Of a stretch of DNA of 64,000 bases, positions 12,027 through 23,757 are shown piece after piece. The translations under genes were made by a program, and so were the position numbers. Position 1 is the first letter of the stretch; every line of letters starts with the position of its first letter. This DNA comes from Pontederia crassipes (taxonomy: Eukaryota; Streptophyta; Magnoliopsida; Commelinales; Pontederiaceae). The DNA lies in contig JAUKPH010000023.1 of NCBI GenBank assembly GCA_030549335.1, forward strand, positions 2,232,001 through 2,296,000. Direction: 5' to 3'. A model generated the notes under the pieces. That model saw nothing but the letters and a program-made list of their open reading frames with translations. It made no database searches and was not told where the DNA came from.

Positions 12027-14466
12027 TGTAACGTTCCCAAAATCCGGTCTCAATTTAATTGTCGAACCCTAGGCAGCATTACTTTTTCCAATTCTTCGTA
12101 ACCTAAATTCATAAAATATTACAGCGAAAAACATAATAATAAAAAAATCCAATAACATATAACATATAAGTCTTCATAAACTAATAAAAACCCAAGATAA
12201 TAAACTAACCCATGGACCACATAGACTCTAACGTAAGACCCAACATAGGATTCATCATACATAAATGAGTAATTAAAATAAAAAGTAAATGATGCAAAGG
12301 CCCATAAGCCATATATATTTGACTTTGTGCAATGTCTTCGTCATGAGGCTCTCATCGCCGAATTTATGCCTCGTCCATGCCTGCATGGATCCATAGGTGC
12401 AGGAACTTTCTCCCATTAGAGTATGTTGAGGCCCATGCATGTTATGATTCTATAACATATTTTCTACATGTCATGACATATGCATTGCATCATAATGGAG
12501 CATCGATTATATGTATACTATGAACTACTTATGCACACTATATGACATATGAACATATCATCATGGTAAGATAAAATAATATGTAACATCATCATGATTA
12601 TGCTAAGGCATATCTTAACTTATCTTACTTTATTTTAGCAACTTCATTCATAACATCATATGACAAGGGGACATACATTAATATCTTTTTTTATGCTTTC
12701 ATTAACATCATCTTCATCTTTATGTCCCCAGTCATTGTTCCTTGTAAAGTACATACACCGAGGTAAAACTTTACTTCTTGGGCTTAGGACCCTTTGAAGT
12801 ACATACATAAGTGTAACACTTTACTTTCCATCTTTACTTTATCTTTTCATCTTCTATCTTTAGTTAGATAGATTCTTATCTTGATGATTGAAAAGATCAT
12901 GTTGATTCGCGGGACTTAGCTAGCTAGGTCGGTGTCTTTTTGTCCCATTGGAAGTACAAATCACGATGGGTCGACATTACTTCTACCGAGAACACATCAC
13001 TTAAGCTAGCTAGTGAATACTTTGTTCCCCTCTATGATTACAATAAGACACATTCGTACCAATTCATGTTTTACTTTACATTCATCAATACAAACAATCA
13101 TTCAATGCATGTTGCATGTTTTAATCTTATTTAAGGTCATGCATACTTCAATCATGCTAAGTGTGGACCAATCAATCATTACAAATCTCTATGACCGGTC
13201 ACGGCCGTGCCCCATTGAGTCACGGTCGTGCCCACACATGGGCATCGGCGTGCCTCAGTTTAGCATGGCCGAACACTTAAAAGATTTTTAAGTCCATCAT
13301 ATAGTCACGGCCGTACTCACATGCGTCACGACCGTGCTCGGGTCATACTTCTTCACGAGTTGTTAATTTGGCCGACACGGCTGAATTTCCCCTATCCGTA
13401 CTTGCATGCTTGCGAGAAAACTTTCTCTTTTCGCCCATTCTCGAAAATTTTTTAAGGCACGAGCCTTTTGGAGTATCACGGTCGTGCGACCACAAGGTCA
13501 TGGCCGTGACAGAAGGCCCTTTTTCTACATCTGACCTATTTTACGCTAAGGCATATGATCACTATATGCATCACGGTCATGCCATAGTTCGTCACAGTCG
13601 TGCCCGAGCTCCAGACAGAGTCTCCCTTGTTTCTACCCATTTTTCCCATTTTTTTACGCATATATGCAAACACCTATAAAGTGTACATTCATCCAAGCAT
13701 GAATAATAAGCACTTTGCACATCTCATCTAAACTTATCAATTTATTAAACTAATCATCATAAGCATGAAGCAGATAGGAGATTTTATCAAGAACATTAAG
13801 ACTACTAAACATGCTTATGCATAGCAATAATCCAATTTCTTCATGTCTAACACCTAGAAAGGAAATATCATGATTCCATACGTAATTAGCAATGAAACAA
13901 TAACTTTAACTAAGTACATAATAATACAAGGTGAATCATGCTTAAACCCTAATCATATCATTTAAAAGATCCAAGTTGGTCTTCAACCCTTAATCCAATC
14001 ATTCAAACATACCTTGATTAGCTAGCCTTAAATCCTAGCTTCTTCCTCTCTTTTCTCTTCTTCCTCTTCCCTTCCTAGAAACTCCCAATAGTTCCTCCCT
14101 TCTTCCTTGTTCAGCTGCAATGGTGGAAAGAAAAATGGAGCTACTATAATGTGCTGTCGAGACAAAGATAAAGGAGAGAGAGTGTGAGAGAATGGAGATG
14201 GTTATTGTAGCTCTAGTGGCTTTGGGGTTGCTCACCGCAGAATGCAAAATAGGAGAGGAAATGAGAAATTTGAGTGGATGGATCACTGTAGCTTAAAATG
14301 GAGTTTTAGCTTTGGCTTTTTGGTGCTGCCGACATATGCAATGGGAGAGGGGTGAGGTGGTTAGGTGAGAAAGATGCTTTTAGGGTGTTGTTCATTTAGT
14401 GGGTTGGTGGGCCTGGTCATGTATTGGGCTTTGTTTCTCTTTTTTTCAAATGGATCGGATGTTACA
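12027..14466 (-). mobile_element. solo LTR (chromovirus-like) with perfect 5-bp TSD
   Basis: The ends are TGTAACGTTCCC and GATGTTACA, and the 2440-bp insert is flanked by TTTAA at 12022-12026 and 14467-14471. It splits the gag of copia copy 1; the undisturbed equivalent can be seen in copy 2 near 18020. No coding domain is found, so this is a solo LTR and not a full element. TG-TAAC ends and the large size resemble Tekay/Del-type Ty3 LTRs. A leader-like purine-rich stretch near 14040-14110 suggests minus orientation. It carries at least eight variants of the palindrome CACGGCCGTG between 13195 and 13615. Confidence 0.85.
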
Positions 14467-14867
14467 TTTAACCTAGATTCCTTAACTTTCTCAGTTCCTT
14501 CATGAATAATAATGAGTTTTCTTCAAATTTCATTTGCATTCAGGTAAGTAGATATGCGATTAAATTCAGTAGTATCTAAAGCACAATAAAGAAGATTTTT
14601 TGCTTTCCAATCTAGTTTAACTAAGTCTTTCTCCATCAATGTTTTCCAATCTAGTAACGCAAATTAAAATCATTTTCAATTACATCTCAAATATCAATAT
14701 CAATAGAACATACCATTCTAATTTTCCAATATGCAAAGTTAAATGCATTAAAAAGTGGAGGATGGTTGGTCGATTTACCTTCATTGAGAATAAAATTATT
14801 TGATGCCATGACTCTTAAAGATAATTAAATCTTAATCACAAGAGTAAATCTAGGCTCTGATACCAAT

Positions 14868-15714
14868 TGTAAGATCGTAGGGCACCAATAGGGGGTGAAT
14901 TGGTATAAAATTTTTAATCATGAAATTACAAACTTTTGGTTTTAGAAGTTTTTCGTGAGAATGCTAAATGTAATGTAGTTAACGTAAAATGATAACAAAA
15001 ATAAGATAGAGAGCAAACACAAGATTTATTGATGAGGTTTGACCCAACTCCTTGGTCTACATCCTCGCTTTGACTCCTCGACCTCCAGATCGTCAGATAT
15101 CCACTATCGTCCCCCTTTTTCAAAGGGAGAAGGAAACCATTTTACACATGCACCACCTTCTTCTCTGTTCAAGAGGAAAGGTGATCCTTTTTTTCACACA
15201 GAAGCTTTCAGGAATACAAGTTTGCATATTTCTCAATTCTCTTTTCCAAATGATCACCAGAATGATTACAATAAGAGTAGTGAGACGAAAGAGATCTAGG
15301 GCTTTTTTCAGGAGAAAAATAATGAGAATGATCTTCCTTGATTTCTTGTGCTTGGCAGAGTACCTTCACATACGATCTAGACTTTTTTATAGCATGTTTG
15401 ATGAAATCTTTTATATATGAAAAGTAATCAAAAGATTTGGTATGAAAAATAGTCATTACTGTATAGATCGTGCTGAGTCAGTCGACCGATTGATAGGGGC
15501 AGATGACCGATTAGAAGTATTCCATAATGTTTGAGTTCACTGTGTATTTCAGTCGCTTGGTCGGTCGATCGGTCCTATGACAAGTTCCTTATTTCCATTT
15601 GTTTTCACCCTCGGTTCATTTCGGACACATAGTCGGTCGACCAGTCCCATGATCGGTTTATTGCTTTAGACTTGTTTTTTCTTATTGTTCTATTCGGATT
15701 GCATTCGGTCGATC
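14868..15714 (-). repeat. partial LTR of copia copy 1
   Basis: It begins, in plus reading, at TGTAAGATCGTAGGGCACC next to the primer-binding region (ATACCAAT, about 14860-14867). It matches the LTR at 18867-20063 up to about 15714, where the sequence passes without a gap into the integrase of copy 2. The missing LTR half implies a deletion or recombination between two minus-strand copies. Confidence 0.75.
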
Positions 15715-18398
15715 GGTGTTCACAGCTTTTGCCCAAAAGTACTTAGGAAGGGTACTTTCATTTAGAATGTTTCTTGTCATTTCTTGTATAGTCCTTTTTT
15801 TTTCAACAACTCCATTTTGTTGAGGTGTTCTAGATGTGGAAATATTATGTGAAATCTCATTTTCTTCACAAAATAAATCAAACTTAGTATTTTTGAATTC
15901 TTTACCATGATCACTTCTAATTTTTGGGATTTTTTTATCAAATTCATTTTGTACTTTTTTTGCAAATTTCATAACTGTATGAAAAACTTCATCTTTGTGA
16001 GTAAGAAATAAAGTCCAAAACGCAAGTAGTCATCTACAAGTACAAAAACATATCTTTTTCCACCTAAGCTTGTAACATCAATTGGACCAAATAAGTCTAA
16101 ATGCAATAGTTCTAGGATTCTACTAGTTCTAATAAGATCTTTTGATTTAAAGGAATTTTTTGTTTGTTTTCCTTTTAAACAAGAATCACACACAATATTT
16201 TTCTCAATTTTTATTATAGGTAATTCTCTCACTAGTTTATTTTTTGAAAGCTTATTTAATCATTTAAAATTCACATGACCAAGGTTGAATCATCATGCAA
16301 TGCACGTAGACACTTTTCATTTTCTTAGTCCTCAAAGTCAATTTTATATATGTTATTGTGTCTAAAGTCAATGTGCAGCAAATTTTCATTTTCACATAGT
16401 ATTAGACATTTTTCTTTTTCAAATTTTACTAGATAGTTTTTATCACAAAGCTGACTAATACTAATTAGGTTATGCTTCAAATTATATGCTAGTCATACAT
16501 TTTCAAGAAGAATTTTATCATTTTTAGCAATGTTACCTATACCGATAACCTTTCCTTTTGCATTGTCTCCAAAGGTGACAGTTCCTCCATTCTTCTTTTC
16601 TAAGGTGATAAAATTTGATGCATCCCATGTCATATGTCTTGAGCAATCACTGTCCAAATATCATTTGCTTTCCTTCTTCTTTCTTGATGCTTCCTAAAAA
16701 AATAGACACAAAATTTATTTTTTTGGTATCCAAACTTATTTAGGTCCATCTTGGTTACCATTGATTCTTTTAGGAACCCAAATCTTCTTCATTCCAATAT
16801 TTTTTGTAGTGTTGCATTCAAAAGAATAATGACCATGTTGCATCACAATGAAAACAAGTCAAATTTGAATTGTGCATATTTGCAGCCCTCACAAATAGAA
16901 TTCTTGAATCATACCTTTTTTTCAAAAGAATTATAACCAAGACATTTCTTGTTGGATACCACCCTAGAGACACTAAACATAGCATTTAACATTTTCCTGC
17001 CATTTGTGAATTTTTGAACATTTTCTTCTAATTCTTTTGCTTTTGTGTTCAATATTCCTATCTCATTTCTTTGTGAACTAATGCATATATTCAAGTTGTC
17101 ATTCTTCATTTTTAGTTCATCAATTTGAAGTTATAAACTCATATTCTCATCGTTCAATGATATGCACTTTGTACATATGTCATATTGCTTATGTTTTTCA
17201 CTTTTAACATTTTCAAAGGCTGTTTACAACTTATCATGCTTCTTTTTGCATGTGCCATATTTTTTAATTTTTTTTTGAATTCATCATACATATCAAATGT
17301 ACTCAATTCATCACTTGATGAGTTAAAATATACCTCTTCATTTGTCATGAGATAGAAATAAGCTTCATCTTCATCACTTGGCGAGAGTTGTCTTCTTCCT
17401 ATTCACTCTCATCCCAAGTCACTTGAGGAGCCTTCTCCTTCTTCATTGAAGATTCGACCTCTTTGTCCATTCTTACAATGTTTGGACACTTGTTCTTGTA
17501 GTGTCCAATCTTTTTATATTCAAAACAAGTGATTTGACTTTTACTTGTTGGCTTTCTTCTGAATGATTCACCTTTTTTTCTTCTGAATGATTCACCTTTC
17601 TTTCTTTCCTTGTCAAATTTTAAATATTTATCTAGTTTTCTTGCATAGAGTGCTATTTTTTTTATCGACATCTTCTTCATCTTCACTTATTTCTTCTTCA
17701 TCATTTTTTACCTTTAAGGATAAGGCCTTCTTCTTTGTGACATTTGTCTCCTCGTCTTCTTTTATTCTTATCTCATAAGTTAATAGTGATCCTATGAGAT
17801 CGTCAAAGTCTAGCTTGTTTAGATCCTTTTCTTCTATCTCCGATCACTTTGTGTGCCATTTTGAAGAGAGTGACCTAAGAAATTTTTTCACTTTCTGAGC
17901 ATTAATCCTTGGCTCGCCCAGAGAGGCTAACCATTCATAACATCATTAAAGCACATAATCATACTATTTATAGCTTCATTTTCAAGCATTCTGAATGAGT
18001 CATATTGATGATTTAGGAGATTTAACTTAGATTCCTTAACTTTCCCAGTTCCTTCATGAGTAATAATGAGTTTTCTCCAAATTTCATTTGCATTTAGGCA
18101 AGTAGAGATACAATTAAATTCAATAATATCTAAAGCGCAATAAAAGAATATTTTTTTATCTTCCAATCCAATTTAACTAAGAGACTTTCTCCTTCAATAT
18201 ATTCTACTGATGATTTTCCTTGCAAGTTAAAACCACTTTCGATCACATTCTAAATAACAATATCTGTGGAACATACATATGCATGCATTCCAATCTTTCA
18301 ATATGCAAAGTTTGATGCATTAAAAAGTAGAGGATGGTTGGTTTATTGACCTTCACTGATAATAAAGTTATTTGACGCCATGACTCTTATAGATAATT

Positions 18399-18816
18399 GG
18401 ATTTTTTTTCCTCTGACCTCCCCTGAACTATGAACTTTTTTTGTGTCTACCCACGGCTTTCGTATTTTTCACATACCTCCCCTAAACTATGCCACTTTTT
18501 TCACTTATGTCCATCCATCAACATCTGTTAACTTTCCCATTAATTTTCATTATTTTAATTTATGAAATGACCCAATTTCTCTCGTGCATCTAGGTCACTA
18601 AAAAAATGGGGAGCTCACTTATCTAAACTATGCGAGGGCAATTTGGTCATTTCATAAATTAAAATAATAAAATTTGATGGGAAAATTAACAAAAGTTGAT
18701 GGATGGACCTAAGTGGAAAAAGTGGCATGGGTTAGGAGAGATCTACAGAAAATACGAAAGTCGTGGGTAGACGTGGAAAAACTTCATAGTTCAGCGGAGG
18801 TCGAAGGAGAAAACCC
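18399..18816. mobile_element. 418-bp Mutator-like fold-back MITE (family member A)
   Basis: The arms are long inverted repeats: the left begins GGATTTTTTTTCCTCTGACC and the right, reversed, GGGTTTTCTCCTTCGACC, with a shared CTCCCCTGAACTATG block. It is flanked by TAGATAATT (18390-18398) and AAGATAATT (18817-18825). The related sequence at 14815-14830 (AAAGATAATTAAATC) has no insert and shows the original site, so the target duplication is 9 bp, as in the Mutator superfamily. There is no coding capacity. It shares TIR blocks with the elements at 22845, 48259 and 54899. Confidence 0.85.
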
Positions 18817-18866
18817 AAGATAATTAAATCTTAATCACTAGAGTAAGCCTAGGATCTGATACCAAT

Positions 18867-20063
18867 TGTAGGATCGTAGGGCACCAAGAGGGCAGTGAAT
18901 TGGTGTATAACCTTTTTAATCTTGAAATTTTAAAATTTTCTTTTAGAAGTTTTTCGTGAGAATGCTAAATGTAATGCAGTTAATGCAAAAAGATAACGGA
19001 AATAAGATAGAGAGCAAACACAAGATTTGTTGATGAGGCTTTACCCAACTCTTGGCCTACGTCTCCACTCTAACTTCTCGACCTCCATATTGTCAGAGAT
19101 CCACTATCGTCCTCCTTTTTAAAAGGGAGAAGTAAACCTTTTTACACATGCACCACCTTCTTCTCCGCTCAAAAGGAAATGCGATCCTCTTTTCACACAA
19201 GAGCTTTCAGGAATATAACTTTGCAGATCTTTCAATCTCTCATTTTCACAAATGATCACCAGAAGGTTTATAGTAGAGAGTAATGAGAAGAAGGGATCTA
19301 GGGCTTTTTTCAGGAGAAAAATGATGAAAATGATCTTTCTTGATTGCTTGATTGCTTGTGCTCGATTCAACATCTTCTCTTATATTTTGGACTTCTTTTA
19401 TAGCATACTTGACGAGATCCTCTATATTTAGAAGGTAAATATTTGATATGAAATATGGCTGTTACTACAATAGATCGTGTTGCGTCTGTCAGTCGGTTGA
19501 CATGGGCGGTCGACCGGCTAGAGGTTTTCCACAACATTTCATCTCACTCTTAGTTTCGGTTGCTTGACCGGTTGATCAATCCTATGTCTGGTTCCTTATT
19601 TCCATTTTTTAACTCTCTGTTCAATTCGAATCCATAGTCGATCGACCGGTCCTATGATCGACATCTTTTGATCGATCATACTTTCGGTCGACCGATCTTG
19701 CGATCAGTCTTATAACTTTAGTAGTTTTTTTCTTCTGTTCTCTTTGGTTGTTTGTCTGGTCAACCAATTCCATGACCGGTCTCATAACTTTAATGGTTTT
19801 AAGCTTCTATTTTCTTCGGTTGTTTTTCTGGTCTTGTAATCGATTTCATAACTTCAATGATTTTTAAGCTTCTGTCTTCTTTGGTCGTTCGTTCGGCCAA
19901 CCGGTCCTTCGACCGGTCTTTGACTTCTCCTTCGTTTCTTCATTGGCTCTTCTCCTATTAACCTTATTCCTATATATGCATCACTTGATAAACTCATTAG
20001 TAACATTTACTGGTCAATTGTGTTTGTTATCATCAAAACACAAGAATAATATGTGATTCAACA
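18867..20063 (-). repeat. LTR of copia copy 2
   Basis: A 1197-bp LTR, plus-reading start TGTAGGATCGTAGGGCACC and end GATTCAACA, with TG...CA boundaries. It contains many GGTCGACCG and GACCGGT palindromes between about 19480 and 19920. It is homologous to the plus-strand LTR at 7502-8679. Confidence 0.85.
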
Positions 20064-22222
20064 GATAGGGATATCAATTCTAAGTAAAGGTGATTTGCTT
20101 GTGCAAACCCATCTTTGACCTAAGTTGAAAATCAAATGATGTTGCACAACATCTACATTATCCACTCAATTGCAAGTTTTATCGATCGATCGGCCGAGTA
20201 AATCGATCGACCAACCTTCAAATCGGTCGACCGCTCCGAATAACTAGTCGACCGACAGAATATTAAGGATTATTTGAAATGGTTATAAATCGTTTGACCA
20301 ACTTATTCTTTTGGTCGCTCGCCTGTACGAAAAATTGGCCATTTAAAAGCTAGGTCATATTCGACCAAATCCCATTCATTTGCTCAGCCGACCTTAATGT
20401 ACCATCGCGACCGATCCTCTTGCCTCCCCGATCGACGTCCTATGACCTCATCTTTGATTCTCATCACCGACGAGAGTATCTGCGATGACTTTGCACCCAG
20501 CCAGTCACTCAGCCGATCGATCTCTGGTACAAATAACTCTGACAGATCCTTATCTCCAAGTTTGACCACATGTTCTTTCCTTTAATTGGTTTCTACTTTA
20601 ACAGATCGTGTGCTCCTCCTTCTCGTCTCGAAATGGCTCCACCTTGTACGAATAATGCACATATCGGGTCATCATCCCCTCACGGTCATGCTCGTGGACG
20701 TGCTCGTAGTCGGGCAGGCCGAACCCCAGCTAGTCATCGTTCACCCTCCTACGAATCCTCCTCCGAGTCCCCATCACCTACTGACTATGATAGAAATATT
20801 TTTTGCACTTCCGCATTTTGCCTTATTTATGACATCTTTTACAACACACGCGAAGTCAAACGCGTGATTACTATTGATTGGGACTCTCTTGTCTTGCCTT
20901 ATGTCCAAGAAATGTTCTCTAATATTGGTTGGTATCCTCTAGTGTCCTTACGTGAGTGCATCTATCCACATCTGGTCCATCTATTTTATGCAAACCTGGC
21001 CATTGAGAAAGATAATCTACTGACCTATGTTCTTGGACGTCGCATCACTGCCGACCCGACTACTCTCATGTACATCTTTGAGTTTCTTTTAATGCCAACT
21101 CGTTCGGGAATTGAAGCCTACGCCATTCACTCTTGGCCTCCTAGTTCTTCGACCATTCAAGTTGTTGTGGAGCTAGTGTTTGACGGTCGAGCTTCCCAAT
21201 ACAAGACCAATGATGTCCACAAGTATCTTCCTCCTGAACTTAAGGTCGCACATCACATCTTGACTCATATCGTAACCCCTCGCTTTGGTCATTTCAACGA
21301 AGTTCAACATTTTGATCTCTTATTTCTTTATTGCCTCTATATTCATGATAGTTCTTGTCTCAGCTTTCCACATTATTTTCTCTACATCTTGAAAGCATGA
21401 AAAAGAAAAATCTTAATAGGGCTTCTGAAAACCATCCTTTGTACTTTCGCTCCTGGATTACTAAGATCCTTGTTCACTTTGGAGTCATCATTCCTCCTGC
21501 TGAGGAATTCATTCTCGCCCGGACTTGGGACACTATTACCTCTTATACCTCGTGCAGGAAACGTATTACATGTGGTCAGGGTGGTGTCAGAGCACCTGAG
21601 GATATTCCTTCTAACGCCATGGACACGGATCATACTCAAGGGGAGGAACCCAACTCATAGCCTCCTCCTACTTCCAGTGCACCCTCCTCCTCTAGCGCGC
21701 TCGACTTGATTGCTTTTACTTGTGAGGTGCGCGCCCTGTAGAGGGATGTTCGGCGACATGGTCATGACATGCATTATCTTACTGGGGTGACACTTGACTA
21801 CTATGGAGCTCAGGAGTTCATTTCCACGAGAGTTCGCGAGGAAGACAGTCCCGATGAGGATTATACCTTCTTTTATGTACCTCTCTTTGATGATGTCAAA
21901 AAAGGGGCAGAAGTATGTAGCATGTATGTTAGGATGATGTTGTTATGGAACTTGTGCTATGGAACCCGCAACTTTTGATGAAACACTATCCATGCTATGT
22001 TTTGGTTATGTTTGATATGCTATGTAATCTGATGAGAACAAAGCACCTTCTTGGTCATGTTATTTTGGTAAATTGTATGTTCTTGAACATGTATCATTTG
22101 ATTATTGTAATATATGTGAAAACAATATGCATGTTTTTAGGGGGAGCATGAAACATCTTTATTAAATATTTATATTAACTCTCCATCGAACAATATGTTT
22201 GTGATCATCAAAAAGGAAAAAT
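20064..22222 (+). mobile_element. 3' internal region of the outer copia element, with extra ORF (fossil)
   Basis: This plus-strand stretch lies just upstream of a plus-strand LTR (22223). An open frame from ATG 20633 to 21400 encodes an Arg/Ser/Pro-rich start, then a segment typical of the 'putative plant transposon protein' domain (for example LFYANLAIEKDNLL and YVLGRRITADPTT). Related downstream coding continues to about 21980. Such an additional ORF between pol and the 3' LTR is known from SIRE/Maximus-type elements. It is damaged beyond the first open stretch. Its best fit is the 3' half of the element whose 5' half is at 7502-10213. Confidence 0.65.
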
Positions 22223-22590
22223 TGTTGAATTACGTACAATTCTCATGTTTTGATAATAACGAAAGGTGAAAACAAGTGGAAATAAGGAACCGGTCATAGG
22301 ATCGGCCGACCGATCAAGCAATCGAAATAAATAGTGAACTCAAACGTTGTGGAAAACTTCTAATCGATCGACCACCCCTATCAACCGGTCGACCAACTCT
22401 GCGTGATCTGATGTTTATTTTTCATACCAAATCTTTTGATTACTTTCCAAATATAAAAGATCTCATCAAGCATGCTATAAAAGAAGTTCAGATCGTATGA
22501 GAAGGTACTCAACAAAGCACAAGCAATCAAGGAAGATCATTCTCATCATTTTTCTCCTAAAAAAAGCCCTAGATCCCTTTCTTCTCCCTG
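22223..22590 (+). repeat. shortened 3' LTR of the outer copia element
   Basis: It begins TGTTGAATTACGTACAATTC, as the LTR at 7502 does, continues with the AAAGGTGAAAACAAGTGG and GAAAACTTCTAATCG blocks, and stops at CTTTCTTCTCCCTG. It is about 0.37 kb against 1.18 kb for the complete LTR, so parts are missing. The sequence after it (TGTTGGAGCAAAG) is unrelated. Confidence 0.75.
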
Positions 22591-22844
22591 TTGGAGCAAA
22601 GTTTTAATGTCATATAGAATTATATTTTGATAATACAAACCTCGAAAGATTAAAGTTAAATGCTGAAAAAGATTTAAAAAAGGGGCAACTTTAGGTACTA
22701 CACTTTGATTAAATAATTAACTATGGTCTTATTAAATTCTTGATTAATGATGAATATCAAAATTGTAGAAAATCTTGTTATCTATCCATGGAATCCAAGA
22801 TTATCTAATTTGGATCATTGTGAAAAATGTAATGCTCAAAATAA
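22591..22844. other. short unassigned stretch
   Basis: AT-rich DNA of about 250 bp between the shortened LTR and the fold-back element at 22845. It begins TGTTGGAGCAAAG, which could be another LTR start, but nothing further supports that. Confidence 0.3.
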
Positions 22845-23757
22845 GGGTTATTTCCTATGACCATCCCTAAACTATCGCGAATTACCATATCTAACCCCAA
22901 ACTACGAACTTCATTTTTTGGGTACCTAAACTATCACGATTTTTCCAGTTTGATCCTTTCGTCCAATTCCGTCGACTTCTCTGTTATTTTTTTATTTTTT
23001 TGCATTTGTGAAAGTCCATTATACCCCTCCTTTCAATTGAATTCTATTTTTACATAAAATAATATATAATAATAAATATAAAAATAATTTTAAAAAAACC
23101 ACACAGTGGGGCTCGCCGCCCCCCTTACGACGCAGGTTGACGAAGGGGGGTCGCTGCCCCCTACCGTCGTCGTCGACGACAATGATGACGACGCACACAG
23201 GCGACCCCCCCTTCTCTTTCCCGGCGCAGGGGTCGCCGCCCTCCCCCCCCCCCTCCGGTGCCGGGAAAGAGAAAAGGAGGGGGGATTGCCGCCCCCCCTC
23301 TGGCATCGGGAACGAGAAAAGGAGGGGGGTCGCCGCCCCTTGCGTCATCATCGTCGACGACGACGCGGGGGTGGGGAGGGGGGGCGACCCTCGCACCCCT
23401 CTTTCCCGACGCTGGGAAAGAAAAGGGGGGTCCCCACCTGCGTGCGTCGTCGTCGTCGACGGCGGTGGCAGGAGGGGCGGCGACTCCCTCCCCCCCCCCC
23501 CCCCCCCCCCCTTCCTCTTTCCTGGCACGCAAGGGGGCGCGGGGGCGAACCCCCTCCCCTCCCCTCTCTTTCCCGGCGCTGAGAAAGAGAAAAGGGGGGG
23601 GGGGGGGCCATCCCCCCCCCCCCCCCCTTTGTCGACCTGCATTGTTGATGACGCAGGTCGACGAAGAGGGGGGGCGGCGAGCCCTCGTGTGTTTTTTTTT
23701 AAATTATTTTTATATTTATTATTATATATTATTTTATGTAAAATAGAATTCAATTGC
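22845..23757. mobile_element. GC-cored long-TIR element (family member B), right arm cut
   Basis: The left arm begins GGGTTATTTCCTATGACCAT and carries CCCTAAACTATCGCG, CCCCAAACTACGAAC and TTTGTGAAAGTCCATTATAC blocks, shared with 48259-48440. The inner arms are inverted repeats: CAATTGAATTCTATTTTTAC (about 23034) is matched in reverse at 23737-23757, next to AATAATATATAATAATAAAT. The core (23100-23690) is extremely GC-rich. The right arm stops at about 23757 where hAT-like sequence begins, so this copy is truncated. The core is low-complexity and encodes nothing I recognise. Confidence 0.7.

Larger units (their letters stand above)
10316..15714 (-). mobile_element. minus-strand SIRE-type copia copy 1 (fossil, with nested solo LTR)
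   Basis: Read on the minus strand, a leader and gag start (about 14809-14467) continue into gag with a CCHC knuckle (12026-11346). Protease, GAG-pre-integrase (about 11400-10880) and the start of the integrase core (about 10880-10390) follow. The LTR is at 14868-15714 and is incomplete. A 2.44 kb solo LTR (12027-14466) interrupts gag. The element stops within integrase; no reverse transcriptase or RNase H is present. The longest open stretch is about 235 codons (11346-12053). Broken. Confidence 0.8.
15715..20063 (-). mobile_element. minus-strand SIRE-type copia copy 2 (fossil)
   Basis: From right to left: LTR (18867-20063), primer-binding region (about 18857-18866), gag (about 18380-17350) with zinc knuckle near 17500, a linker region (about 17350-16700), protease, GAG-pre-integrase (about 16600-16200) and the integrase core with an HH-CC-type segment and DDE part (16232-15682). 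The right half of pol is missing. A MITE (18399-18816) lies in the gag start. Copy 2 retains a gag-protease linker that copy 1 lacks. Coding is broken in several places. Confidence 0.8.
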
